Shown: positions 1 through 12,390 of the stretch, piece by piece | Position numbering within the stretch: position 1 is the first letter of the stretch | How the letters are laid out: the number at the start of each line of letters is the position of its first letter | DNA from: Capitella teleta | Lineage: Eukaryota; Annelida; Polychaeta; Capitellidae | DNA: 64,000 nt | Reading direction: 5' to 3' | Assembly (NCBI GenBank): GCA_000328365.1 | Contig: KB303777.1 | Location: 91,472-155,471 of the forward strand | Translations under genes and position numbers: made by a program | The notes under the pieces: model-generated | Databases searched by the model: none | What the model saw: the letters and a program-made list of their open reading frames with translations, nothing else | Told to the model about the DNA's origin: nothing

Positions 1-3000
1 ACACCTCTTACGAAATCCTGATTTTAAATGAAGTTGCTTGAAGTTCAAGATCATTGTGGTCATTAAAGCATTTAATTGCAAAATTGATTATTTTGAATTT
101 GTTTGATAATTAAACTTTTATTGCCATCAAATTTGGCCAATTATGACGTTCTTCAATTGACTGTCTGGTGGTATACTGCAATGATAATTGGCATAGCTTA
201 TTTCAATATAAGTTCACTGCGCATAGCAAGTCTACTGGGCTGAGCCCAGCTGATCTCTGATAGAGCCATAAATATGTCAACTTCTGTCAAGATGAAGACT
301 GAGTTAGACCATTTGGCGAAATGAATGGTTCTGCACAGCCTATATGCTGTAGTATTGACAATCCTTGTAATTGTTGGATGGCATTGGTTTTCATTATACA
401 TGAAATGATATTGTAAAGTCATTTCAGATGGAAATGCATATCTATATAACTCATTGGTTGCGCAATTGTGCTGTAAATCATAAATTGAAGCATATAATAT
501 AGTTTGGTACCATGAACTAATATTGCTGAAATTACGCTCATGTGTCCTTGATCAATGTTCATCATTAGCTTAATTAAAAATTTTCCTTGGTCACATCTCT
601 GATTGATTCTTGTTTTTTTTTTTTGTAAGTCTGTGAACGATATTTTATGCGCCGTTGAGCAGAACTCCGTTAAGTATAATTCATCAAATTTCACAAATTG
701 ATAGTACATGTCATTCTGCGGGTCTGATTCAAATTTGGAAGGTAAAGGTCAAAGGTCAAGGTCACAGTGATTTTTCAAAATCTCAAATTGGATCGCGTCT
801 AGCTCACTCATTAATTAAGCTAGAGTCTTGCAACATACATCAATCGATCCAGCGCATTGATATGTACAACAATGAATGGCGCTATTACTGCTCTCAGATG
901 CACCGTTCTTGCGTAATCTTGCATAATAGTAATTACGACTTTTTTAAATGCAAATATCTTGGTTGTTAAGCGGATTGTGGCATTGAAATTTGCAGAGTAT
1001 ATTGCAAGTATAGTTATCTTATGTAATTATAAGTTTAAATGAGATTGCATCAAGGTCAAGGTCATTGTGGTAATTAAAGCATTTAATTGCATAAATTGAT
1101 GATTATTTCGAATTTTGTAATTTTTTTAACTTTTCTGAGTTGCATACAACGTGTGTTGTCGAGTCTTGGAAGGAAATGTGATAATTCAGAATATTTGTGT
1201 GTTTACAGTCGGAACACATATTAGGCAACGCTTAGCCAATTTCATTGCTTCGGTATTTTGTTGAACAAAGTTTGGTACTGAATATTTTGAATTCGCTCAT
1301 GTCTGTCAATTAGTAAGTTGCACTTAATAATGAAGCAAGTTATTTTGGATTAACACTGAAAGTTTGAAGGTCAAAGGTTAAAAGTCAAGGTCGCAGTGAT
1401 TTTTCAAAATTGATAACTCGATCGCCATTCACTAGTAATGCTAACGACTTGTAATTGGCATCAAATGATTTAGTGCATCAATATGTAAAATAAAGCTCGG
1501 AAGTATTACGGCTCCTAGATGCACCGTTCTTGCGTAATCTTGCATAATAGCAATTATGACTTTTTCAAATGCCGATATCTCTATGGTTATGTAAGTTGTG
1601 GACTTAAAATTCGCAGAGTATATGCCACGCATACACGTCTTACAAAATCCTGATTTTAATGAAGTTGCTTGAAGTTCAAGATCATTGTGGTCATTAAAGC
1701 ATTTAATTGCAAAATTGATTATTATTTTGTATTTGTTTGATCATTAAACTTTTATTGCCATCAAATTTGGCCAATTATGACGTTCTTTTACTGTCTGGTG
1801 GTATACTGCAATGATAATTGACATAGCTTATTTCAATATGATAAGTTCACTGCGCATAGCCAGTCTACTGGGCTGAGCACAGCTGATCTCTAATAGAGCC
1901 ATAAATATGTCAACTTCTGTCAAGATGAAGACTGAGTTAAACCATTTGGCAAATTGAATGGTTCTGCACAACCTATATGCTGTAGTATTGACAATCCTTG
2001 TAATTGTTGGATTGCATTGGTTTTCATTATACATTAAATGATATTGTAAAGTCATGTCAGGTGGAAATGTGTATTTATATAACTCATTGGTTGCGCAATT
2101 GCGTTGTAAATCATAAATTGAAGCATATACTATAGTTTGGTATCATGAACTAATATTGCTGCAATTACGCTCATGTGTCCTTGATCAATGCTCATCATTA
2201 GCTTAATTAAAAATTTTCCTTGGTCACATCTCTGATTGATTCTTGTTAAGAAAAATTTTAAATTAAAAATTTTCCTTATGTTACTTTACGTGTTTTTTTT
2301 TTTGTAAGTCTGTGAACGATTTTTTATGCGCCGTTGCGCAGAACTCCGTTAAGTATAATTCATCAAATTTCACACATTGATAGTACATGTCATTCTGCGG
2401 GTCTGATTTAAATTTGGAAGGTAAAGGTCAAAGGTCAAGGTCACAGTGATTTTTCAAAATCTCAAATTGGATCGCGTCTAGCTCACTCATTAATTAAGCT
2501 AGGGTCTTGTAACATACATCAATCGATCCAGCGCATTGATATGTACAACAATGAATGGTGCTATTACTGCTCTCAGATGCACCGTTCTTGCGTAATCTTG
2601 CACAATAGTAATTACGACTTTTTTAAATGCAAATATCTTGGTTGTTAAGCGGATTGTGGCATTGAAATTTGCAGAGTATATTGCAAGTATAGTTATGTTA
2701 TGTAATTATAAGTTTAAATGAGATTGCATCAAGGTCAAGGTCATTGTGGTAATTAAAGCATTTAATTAGATAAATTGATGATTATTTCGAATTTCGTAAT
2801 TTTTTAAACTTTTCTGAGTTGCATACTACGTGTGCTGTCGAGTCCTAGAAGGAAATGTGATAATTCAGAATATTTGTGTGTTTTCGGTCGGAACACATAT
2901 TAGGCAACACTTAGCCAATTTCATTGCTTCGGTATTCCGTTGAACAAAGTTTGGTACTGAATATTTTGAATTCGCTCATGTCTGTCAATTAGTAAGTTGC

Positions 3001-3953
3001 ACTTATTAATGAAGCAAATTATTTCGGATTAGCACTGAAGGTTTGAAGGTCAAAGGTTAAAGGTCAAGGTCACAGTGATTTTTCAAAATTGAAAACTCGA
3101 TCGCCACTAACTCATTGACTAGTAATGCTATTGACTTGTAACTGGCATCAAATGATTCAGTGCAGCATTATGTAAAATAAAGCTTGGAAGTATTTCTGCT
3201 CCTAGATGCACCGTTCTTGCGTAATCTTGCATAATAGCAATTATGACTTTTTCAAATGCCGATATCTCTATAATTATGTAAGTTGTGGACTTGAAATTTG
3301 CAGAGTATATGCCACGCATACACCTCTTACAAAATCCTGATTTTAAATGAAGTTGCTTGAAGTTCAAGATCATTGTGGTCATTAAAGCATTTCATTGCAA
3401 AATTGATTATTATTTTGAATTTGTTTGATCATTAAACTTTTATTGCCATCAAATTTGACCAATTATGACGTTCTTTGATTGTCTGGTGGTACACTGCAAT
3501 GAAAATTGGCATAGCCTATTTCAATATGATAAGTTCACTGCGCATAGCAAGTCTACTGGGCTGAGCCCAGCTGATCTCTGATAGAGCCATAAATATGTCA
3601 ACTTCTGTCAAGATGAAGACTGAGTTAGACCATTTGGCGAAATGAATGGTTCTGCACAGCCTATATGCTGTAGTATTGACAATCCTTGTAATTGTTGGAT
3701 TGCATTAGTTTTCATTATACATTAAATGATAATGTAAAGTCATGTCAGGTGGAAATGCATATCTAAATAACTGATTAATTGCGCAATTGTGCTGTAAATC
3801 ATAAATTGAAGCATATACTATAGTTTGGTATCATGAACTAATATTGCTGCAATTACGCTCATGTGTCCTTGATCAATGTTTATCATTAGCTTAATTAAAA
3901 ATTTTCCTTTGTCACATCTCTGATTGATTCTTGTTTTTATTTTTATTTTTTAT

Positions 3954-5312
3954 TATAGATTTTTTTTTTTTTTGAAAAAAAATCTATATATCGCTTTGTT
4001 TGTTTGTTTTTTTGTCCGTCTGTACCGATATTTCTTGGCTCGATAGCTACTTGAATAAACAGGCGAATAACACCAAATTACACAGGGGCAAGGACATTTT
4101 GGTTTTCTAGCTCTCATTGAATTTTTGAGGTCAAAGGTCAAAGGTCAAGGTCACAGTGAATCATTGAAATTTGAAACGGGGTTGGCCCTAGCTCATTCAT
4201 TATTTGAGCTACAGGTTTGTAGTTTACACAAAGTTAGTAATCTTGCATAACGGTAATTACGAAATATTCAAAGGCTAATATCTCGATTGTTATGCAAGCT
4301 GTGGCATTGAAAGTGACACAGAACATTGCTAGTATATACATCTTATTGATTCCAAAGTGTTACTTAATTAAATTGAAGTTCAAGGTCATGGTGATAATTA
4401 ACGCTTTTGATTGCGTAATTTGATGATTATTTCGAATTGTTTTAACTTTAATGTTTTTCTTATTATAGTACAGCGTGGCCTGTCTTGTGCTCAGAGGAAA
4501 TGATCAATTTCATCATATTTGTCAGTGTTTACTCTATACCCATTTTGAAGCGACACTTAGCCTTTTCAGCGTCTTCATCTGAAAATCACAGTACAGCGGC
4601 AAAGTCGCGGACTCACGCGCAGGAGTCCCGAGGTCGAAAATCATCCCCGGTCATTTTTTTTTTCATCTTAATATTATTTTTATTTTTAAATTTTCTTGTC
4701 ATTTTTGAATATTGGGATAATTTCGAGGAAGACTGGTTCCACCATTGATTTATTATACAAGTATTACTTATTATTTGCAACATTTGCCACTATTTTTACC
4801 GAATCATAGAGCACCAACCCGTGCTTGAGGTGCGTTATGTTTCCTCCAGCGTTGGTTTATTATAAAATGGGGGCTGTGAGTTGTGAGACTGACGTTATGA
4901 TTCTGATAAACTCAAAGGTCGATATCTAAGTTGTTATGCTAGCTGTTGCATTGAAATTTACACAGTATTTTGCTAGCATATTGGTCTGACAGAATCCGAA
5001 GTTCTAATCCATTACATCGAATTTCAAGATCATGGTGGTAATTAACGCAATTACATGAGTAAATTGATGATTATTTCGAAATTTTTTTAATTTTAATGTT
5101 TTTCTTAGTAGATTAAAGCGTGTACTATCTGTCAATGCTTTGAGAGAACCGAAAAGTTTCATCTTATTTGTCTGTGTATAATGTCGAAAACCTTTTTAGG
5201 CGACACTTTGCAATTTTTGCATCATTTTTCAATTTTTTTTCTATCGTAATCTTTTTCGTTTGTAATTTTTTTCTTTTCTGGACTACGGCCTTCTCTCTAA
5301 AAAAAATCTATA
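3954..5312. repeat. Divergent insert bounded by inverted TATAGATTTTTTTT
   Basis: A segment of about 1.36 kb that departs from the flanking satellite. It begins with TATAGATTTTTTTT (3954-3967) and ends with the exact inverse AAAAAAAATCTATA (5299-5312). The left end also folds on itself (T-run, G, A-run, TCTATA). The interior is a distant relative of the satellite: it still has the AGGTCAAAGGTCAAGGTCA motif (near 4128) and the TTGATGATTATTTCGAA motif. It could be an older satellite variant or an element that captured satellite DNA. No coding capacity is evident and no target duplication was found. Confidence 0.5.
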
Positions 5313-7411
5313 CTTCAGGCTTCGACTGATTTCTTGTTTTTTCTTCTGTTTGTCCGTGAACGAATTTTTATGCGCCGTTGCGCGGAACTCCGTGAAGTAT
5401 AATTCAGCAAATTTCACACATTGATAGTACATGTCATTCTGCGAGTCTGATTCAAATCTGCAGGTTAAAGGTCAAAGGTCAAGGTCACAGCGATTTTTCA
5501 AAGTCTCAAATTGGACCGCTTCTAGCTCACTCATTAATTGAGCTGGGGTCTTGCAACATACATCAATCGATCCAGTGCGTTAATATGTACAACAATGCAT
5601 GGCGCAGTTACTGCTCCCAGATGCACCGTTCTTGCGTAATCTTGCATAATAGTAATTGAGACTTTTTTAAATGCAAATATCTCGGTTTTTAAGCAGGTTG
5701 TGGCATTGAAATTTGCAGAGTATATTACTAGTATAAACATCTTACGAAAGTATGAGTTTGAATGAAGTTGCATTAAGGTCAAGGTCATAGCAGTAATTAA
5801 AGCATTTAATTGCATAAATTATTGATTATTATCAATTTAATAAATTAAAGCATTTAATTGCATAAATTATTGATTATTATCAATTTAATAAATTTTTACA
5901 ACTTTTTGAGTTGAATGAACCGTGTGCTATCGAGTGTTTAAAGGAAATTTGATTTTTCAGATTATTTGTGGGTTTTTTGTTAAAATGCATTTCAGGCAAC
6001 CAATTTCGTCGCTTTGGTATTCCAATGATCAAAGTTTGGTACTGAATATTTTAAATTCGCTCATGTCTGTCACTTATTAATGAGGCAAGTTATTTTGGAT
6101 GACCACTGAAAGTTTGAAGGTCAAAGTTCAAAGGTCAAGGTCGCAGTGATTTTTCAAAATCTCAAATAGGATTGCTTCCAGCTCATTATTTAATAAAGCT
6201 AGCGTCTTACAACATACCTCAAATGATTCAGAGTATCAATATGTATAACAATGCATATTGCTGTTACTGCCATTGTGGTAATTAAAGCATTTAATTGCAC
6301 AAATTGATGATTATTTCAAATTTTGTTAATTTTATCAATTTTCTGTGTTGCATACAACGTGTGTTGTCGAGTCTTAGAGTGAAATTTGACAATTCAGAAG
6401 ATTTGTGTGTTTATGGTCGGAACACATATTAGGCAACACTTAGCCAACTTCATTGCTTCGGTATTCCGTTGAACAAAGTTTGGTACTGAATATTTTGAAT
6501 TCGCTCATGTCTGTCAATTAGTAAGTTGCACTTATTAATGGAGCAAGTTATTTCGGATTAACACTGAAAGTTTGAAGGTCAAAGGTTATAGGTCAAGGTC
6601 GCAGTGATTTTTCAAAGTTGAAAACTCGATCGCCAATAACTCATTGACTAGTAATGCTAGCAACTTGTAACTGGCATCAAATGATTCAGTGCATCAATAT
6701 GTAAAATAAGGCTAAGAAGTATTTCTGCTCTTAGATGCACCGTTCTTGCGTGATCTTGCATAATAGCAATTATGACTTTTTCAAATGCCGATATCTCTAT
6801 GGTTATGTAAGTTGTGCACTTGAAATTCGCAGAGTATATGCCACGCATACACCTCTTACGAAATCCTGATTTTAAATGAAGTTGCTTGAAGTTCAAGATC
6901 ATTGTGGTCATTAAAGCATTTCATTGCAAAATTGATTTTTTTTTTTAATCGTTTGATCATTAAACTTTTATTGTCATCAAATTCGACCAATTATGACGTT
7001 CTTTAATTGACTGTCTCGTGGTATACTGCAATGATAATTGGCTTAGCTTATTTCAATATAAGTAGACATAGCAAGTCTACTGGGCTAAACCCAGCTGACC
7101 TCTAGTGGAGCCATAAATATGTCAACTTCTCTCAAGATGAAGACTGAGTCAGACCAATTGGCGAATTGAATGGTTCTGCACAGCCTATATGCTGTAGTAT
7201 TAGCAATCCTTGTAATTGTTGGATTGCATTGGTTTTCATCATACGTTTAATGATAATGTAAAGTCATTTCAAGGGGAAATGCATATCTATATAACTCATT
7301 GGTTGTGCAATTCTGCTGTAAATCATAAATTGAAGCATATACTATAGTTTGACATCATGAACTATTATTACTGCAAAAAAGTTAATGTGTCCTCGATCAA
7401 TGTTCATTTAA

Positions 7412-8114
7412 AGGGAGGGAGAACTGGTTAAAAATTGACTTTGAGTCGTTATTTGATGCACCATAAATGATTCCTATGCCTGGCCCACACAAGGAATATC
7501 ATCGCTAACGATTTCGCGGGCGATATATTGCTAACTAGGCGTGACGTCAGCAGCTGTGATGAAACACCGAGTTCCCCATCTGTTACAATTGGCCTCGTCA
7601 TATCAACGTGTCCTACGACTAAACCCTTGGATATTTTTTTATTTTATTTTCGGAAATAGATAGAATAATCATTTTGCCACCAGTCAGGCGCGAAAAAAAA
7701 AATTTTTCGCTATTTTTCTTATTTTAACAAGCGATTTTCTAGGACAATTACCATGTTTCTCATCTTGAAACAGTAAAAAGGTCAGCCAGAGTGCACCACG
7801 CATGCGCTTTCTTTTCGTAAACAACAAAGATGTCCTTTTATGGCAAAGATGCTCTGCTCTGATTGGCTGAAATCGATAGCTTCACGAGGGGAACGGAACC
7901 AATCAGCCATCAGCCAAACCAAGCCATCAGCTGACGTTTGCCTCCTATACTTCGCAATGGAAGCCATTCTCCCATAGGCGCAATGCTAACCCCGATATTC
8001 GGAATGCATTATTTCCTTACGCTTGCATCCAGGCATGGTGTTTTTGGCACGGAATGCTATCAATTGGTGCTATGAGTCAATAGAACATCACTTAAAATTT
8101 AGTTCCCCATCCCT
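7412..8114. mobile_element. TTAA-flanked MITE, copy 1
   Basis: This 703-bp non-coding insert sits inside the satellite. It is flanked by TTAA at 7408-7411 and 8115-8118. The ends are imperfect inverted repeats: AGGGAGGGAGAACTGG at the left and, inverted, AGGGATGGGGAACT at the right. A second copy at 18315-20423 has the same ends and also sits between TTAA tetranucleotides, which fixes the boundaries. TTAA duplication is typical of piggyBac-like elements, but there is no transposase here and the superfamily is an inference. Confidence 0.75.
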
Positions 8115-9935
8115 TTAATTATTAAAAATTTTCCATGGTCACATCTCTGATTGATTCTTGATTTTTTTTGTAAGTCTGTGAACGATTTTTTATGCGCCGT
8201 TGCGCAGAACTCCTTTAAGTATAATTCATCAAATTTCACACATTGATAGTACATGTTATTCTGCGGGTCTGATTTAAATTTGGAAGGCAAAGGTCAAAGG
8301 TCAAGGTCACAGTGATTTTTCAAAGTCTCAAATTGGATCGCGTCCAGCTCACTCATTAATTAAGCTAGGGTCTTGCAACATACATCAATCGATCCAGCGC
8401 ATTGATATGTACAACAATGAATGGCGCTATTACTGCTCTCAGATGCACCGTTCTTGCGTAATCTTGCATAATAGTAATTACGACTTTTTTAAATGGAAAT
8501 ATCTTGGTTGTTAAGCGGATTGTGGCATTGAAATTTGCAGAGTATATTACAAGTATAGTTATCTTATGTAATTATAAGTTTAAATAAGATTGCATCAAGG
8601 TCAAGGTCATTGTGGTAATTAAAGCATTTAATTGCACAAATTGATGATTATTTCAAATTTCGTAAATTTTGTAACTTTTCTGAGTTGCATACAACGTGTG
8701 TTGTCGAGTCTTGGAAGGAAATGTGATAATTCAGAATATTTGTGTGTTTACGGTCGGAACACATATTAGGCAACACTTAGCCAATTTCATTGCTTCGGTA
8801 TTCTGTTGAACAAAGTTTGGTACTGAATATTTTGAATTCGCTCATGTCTGTCAATTAGTAAGTTGCACTTATTAATGAAGCAAGTTATTTCGGATTAACA
8901 CGGTTTGAAGGTCAAAGGTTAAAGGTCAAGGTCACAGTGATTTTTCAAAGTTGAAAACGCGATCGCTAAAAACTCATCAAAACTGGCATCAAATGATTCA
9001 GTGCATCAATATGTAAAATAAAGCTCGGAAGTATTTCTGCTCCTAGATGCACCGTTCTTGCGTAATCTTGCGAACTAGCAATTATGACTTTTTCAAATGC
9101 CGATATCTCTATGGTTATGTAAGTTGTGCACTTGAAATTCGCAGAGCATATGCCACGCATACACCTCTTACAAAATCCTGATTTTAAATGAAGTTGCTTG
9201 AAGTTCAAGATCATTGTTGATTTTTTTTTAATTCGTTTGATCCATTAAACTTTTGTTGTCATCAAATTTGGCCAATTATGACGTTCTTCAATTGACTGTC
9301 TGGTGGTATACTGCAATGATAATTGGCTTAGCTTATTTCAATATAAGTCCACTGCGCATAGCAAGTCTACTGGGCTGAGCCCAGCTGATCTCTGATAGAG
9401 CCATAAATATGTCAACTTCTGTCAAGATGAAGACTGAGTTAGACCATTTGGCGAATTGAATAGTTCTGCACAGCCTATATGCTGTAGTATTGACAATCCT
9501 TGTAATTGTTGGATTGTATTGGTTTTCATTATACATGAAATGATATTGTAAAGTCATGTCAGATGGAAATGCATATCTATATAACTCATTGGTTGCGCAA
9601 TTGTGCTGTAAATCATAAATTGAAGCATATACTATAGTTTGGTATCATGAACTAATATTGCTGCAATTACGCTTATGTGTCCTTGATCAATGTTCATCAT
9701 TAGCTTAATTAAAAGGTTTCCTTGGTCATCTCTGATTGATTGTTGTTGTGATTTCTTTTCTCCGCTTTTTTTTTCATTTTTTCATTTTTTTCATTTTTTT
9801 TCATTGTATTTTGTTTCTTGTTCTTGTTTAATTTGTATTCCCCAGGTGGCTAGAGCGATAGCCATAGCCTGGTCTCCCGGCAAATTACATTATAATTTAT
9901 ATTAATTGTGTACATATTTCATGTTAATAGCCAAA

Positions 9936-9939
<4 letters not shown>

Positions 9940-9980
<41 letters not shown>
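9940..9980. repeat. (CT)n microsatellite
   Basis: About twenty uninterrupted CT dinucleotides, lying between the end of the satellite block and the BEL/Pao fossil. Confidence 0.95.
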
Positions 9981-9984
<4 letters not shown>

Positions 9985-12150
9985 GTACCCCGCAGACTCC
10001 ATCTCTTCAAGAGTTTGACGGTAACCTTCCTGAAGGTTGGGTTGTCACCTGAGCCTCTTGTCTAGGGCCTTCAGCCTATCTTCGGCTTGTCTCCGGTTGT
10101 CCATGAGAGGTGGATGCTTGTCCTTCCAGAGCAGGCCTACCTCGTACCTCCCATCAGCAAAACTCACTGACTTACTGAACTGCTTCAGTATCGCATCACC
10201 AGTCTCGCACTCTTCCTCTGGGCAAACTCCAATCGAATCGAGGTTCCAGAAACTCTTGACGAGAGACTCCGAGACCTTGTTGAAGTTCAGGAGCTGGCAT
10301 GACAGGGGCACCGGATAGCGCAGTGGGTTAAACCGCTGACTACAATCCTATGCCGTCCGTGGGGGTCGAGGTCCCGGGTTCGAGACCCGATCAGGCCACG
10401 GGCGTTATGATTGTGAATTACAATTGTAATTCTTCGGTGACTCTGCAGTGCTGCCCAACTGCGTAACAAGGCGGGGCGCTGTGTACTACTGTCTATGGTG
10501 GTATGCAGGATAAAGAACCCTTGGGATTTATCGATAAGAGTAGGGGCAAACCCCGGTCCCGGGCCTTCTGTTCTGGCGCCCGTATCACCGAACGAGTTGG
10601 GTGGAGTTGTAAAACCCCAATCACTCACAGCTGGCATGACATTGCTGTGCTTGGCTCTGCTTTCGGACAGGCAGCTTTACATCGCCCTGACAAGACCAAA
10701 CCAAAGAGAGACTTTGTCAGCACAGGACCTTCAGCTAAGGGAATGACTTCTCCAGACATGAACTCCCAATAGAAATCTAGGCCGACGAGAATGTCTACCA
10801 TCAGAGGGCCATTCTCATGATCTCAAGGGTCAGCCAAATCAAGATCTCTCAGAGATGCAAGAAGACCAGAGGGTAACTGACGTCTGGGGAGCTGCGCACA
10901 AATACTGGGTATACTCACCGCATCGAAGGTTGCTACACGGCCTGCATCAGAGGATCCCAACTTGCTCACACTGACCTTGTAGACGTCTCGTTGGCACTGC
11001 TGAGACTTGAGCCCACCAAACGAGGTGTAGCTGGTCTGCCGAGAACCCAACCACTTCAGGCCAGTCTTGGCTGCAAGGGAGGAAGTTATGTAGGAGGTGT
11101 CTGACCCTGAGTCAAACAACATAGTTGCTTCTGCTTTTCCCTTGCGTCCATCCACGCACACTCTCGCAGTCTGTAACAGAACAACATTAGTCTGAAATGA
11201 AGAGGAATTTGAACACAATGAGGTTGAAGCACTGCCACTATTCAAACAACAAAAGGCATTATGGCCAGTCCCACACTTCTTGCACAGAAATTTGCAGCTG
11301 GCCGCGCAGTGGCCTTTACGTAGGCAGCAGAAACACAGCCCAGAGTTCTTGATGAGGACGTCTCGCGCAATGCGTTCTGTCTGTTGAAGAGTTGAGCAGC
11401 GCCAAGGCTTGTGCTGTTCACCACAAAAGTGACAAAGCTCTCCTGGGTCATGAGCTTGATGAAGCGCAGCTGCCGTGGAGTGAGTCATCTTCTTAGTTTT
11501 TCCGTTCCTCTGATCTTCTGTCTTGTGCACAGCACCAGCTTGAACAGGAGCATCAAATACTGACGATCGTTCTCAGCGCTTGATCTCCAGCTCCAGGAAC
11601 TTCAGCAGATGAGGTAGATCGGCCTCCTTCTCCTCGCTCTCTCGAACCCACTCCATGCGCACAGGAGGGGGAAGCTTTGATAGGATTATTGGAACGAACG
11701 AGACCCCGTACTGATCCCCGGCGATCTCCATTGATTCTGCGAATATGTCTGTGGAGGTTGTCCAGCAAGGTGCGTAGTTTGCTAAGGTCGACAGTCTTCA
11801 AAACCTCCAGGTTTAGCAGAGCCTGTACATAGGTGACCACAAGAAGGTTGTGCCGGCCTAGCCGTGCCACTCCTTTCGGCTGGCTCCTGCGTCGCTTCAG
11901 CCTTTCAGTCGTGGAAGCTTGTATTGACAAAACCTTGCAGATCCCAAGATCCAAACTTTCCTGAGTCCCTAATGAAGGGAGCAAAATCACCCCAGGCCTC
12001 CCAAACGGTCTCGATCGATCCGAAAATACCCAAAGATGGTTAAAACACCCCGCATCTACGTTAATGCACTCGATTACACACTTTTCAGACAACTTTTCTC
12101 AAGTTTCAACAACAATTCCTGAGTTGTCGCCATTACGCCGAGTCAGCTGA
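9985..12150 (-). mobile_element. BEL/Pao LTR retrotransposon fossil (gag-protease part)
   Basis: A fossil fragment of a BEL/Pao element on the minus strand. The recognisable parts are a gag region, cysteine-rich knuckles (CHFCGEQHKPWRC and CFCCLRKGHCAASC near 11300-11450), an aspartyl-protease-like DUF1758 segment (LFDSGSDTSYI near 11110) and the start of the reverse-transcriptase region (RYEVGLLWKDKHPP near 10130). The family call rests on this domain order. No LTR ends were identified and most of pol is absent from the window. It is broken, with at least several breaks, and it predates the SINE inserted in it at 10305. Confidence 0.75.
10305..10628 (+). mobile_element. tRNA-derived SINE, copy 1
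   Basis: A 324-bp SINE with a tRNA-like head: A-box-like TAGCGCAGTGG near 10315 and B-box GGTTCGAGACC near 10378. A conserved body follows, with CTGCAGTGCTGCCCAACTG and TGGTGGTATGCAGGATAAAG. Its tail ends CAATCACTCAC. It is flanked by a perfect 13-bp target duplication, AGCTGGCATGACA, at 10292-10304 and 10629-10641, so it retroposed into the BEL/Pao fossil. A diverged copy lies inverted at about 30113-30458. Confidence 0.9.
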
Positions 12151-12390
12151 CAACTCTCTAGAGGTACTCCGCACAATCCCTCACAGGCGACACCGCGATA
12201 TTCACAACTCAGCAGTGAGCGAACTGAGTCGATAAGCTATTTTGGAGCATCTCAATGTTCTCAAGTCATGATGATATGCTCACTTTGCTCAATGGTATTA
12301 AAACTGCTCACAGAGTAATCACCTAGAGATATAAAAGTCATGTAAAATGAAGCATAAGATGTCACACACATCTAGACACATCTACTGTCC

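Larger units (their letters stand above)
1..9745. repeat. Satellite array, block 1 (about 1.64-kb units)
   Basis: Head-to-tail copies of a composite unit. Each starts with a T-run followed by GTAAGTCTGTGAACGA (near 613, 2300, 8165; a variant near 5345) and ends with CACATCTCTGATTGATTCTTG-like sequence (near 2246, 3931, 8160, 9745). Within a unit two related sub-repeats both carry GCACCGTTCTTGCGTAATC (near 901, 1518, 2579, 3205, 5621, 6737, 8448, 9048), so there is a higher-order period of about 1.68 kb. Nearly every sub-repeat holds AAGGTCAAAGGTCAAGGTCA. Short open frames recur on the minus strand (for example 198-422, 1828-2055, 3128-3382, 6657-6911, 9333-9557) because the copies are alike; I do not call them genes. 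Read on the minus strand, each unit would end in poly(A). Confidence 0.85.

Noticed and set aside
198-2055. Recurring minus-strand frames of about 75-95 codons across the satellite, candidate small-protein family
   Set aside because: They recur because the satellite recurs. Several are shortened by indels between copies, there is no splice or start context, and no domain is recognisable.
10287-10637. Open frames on both strands over the SINE, and again at 30121-30471
   Set aside because: They are translations of tRNA-like and SINE body sequence, fully explained by the element.
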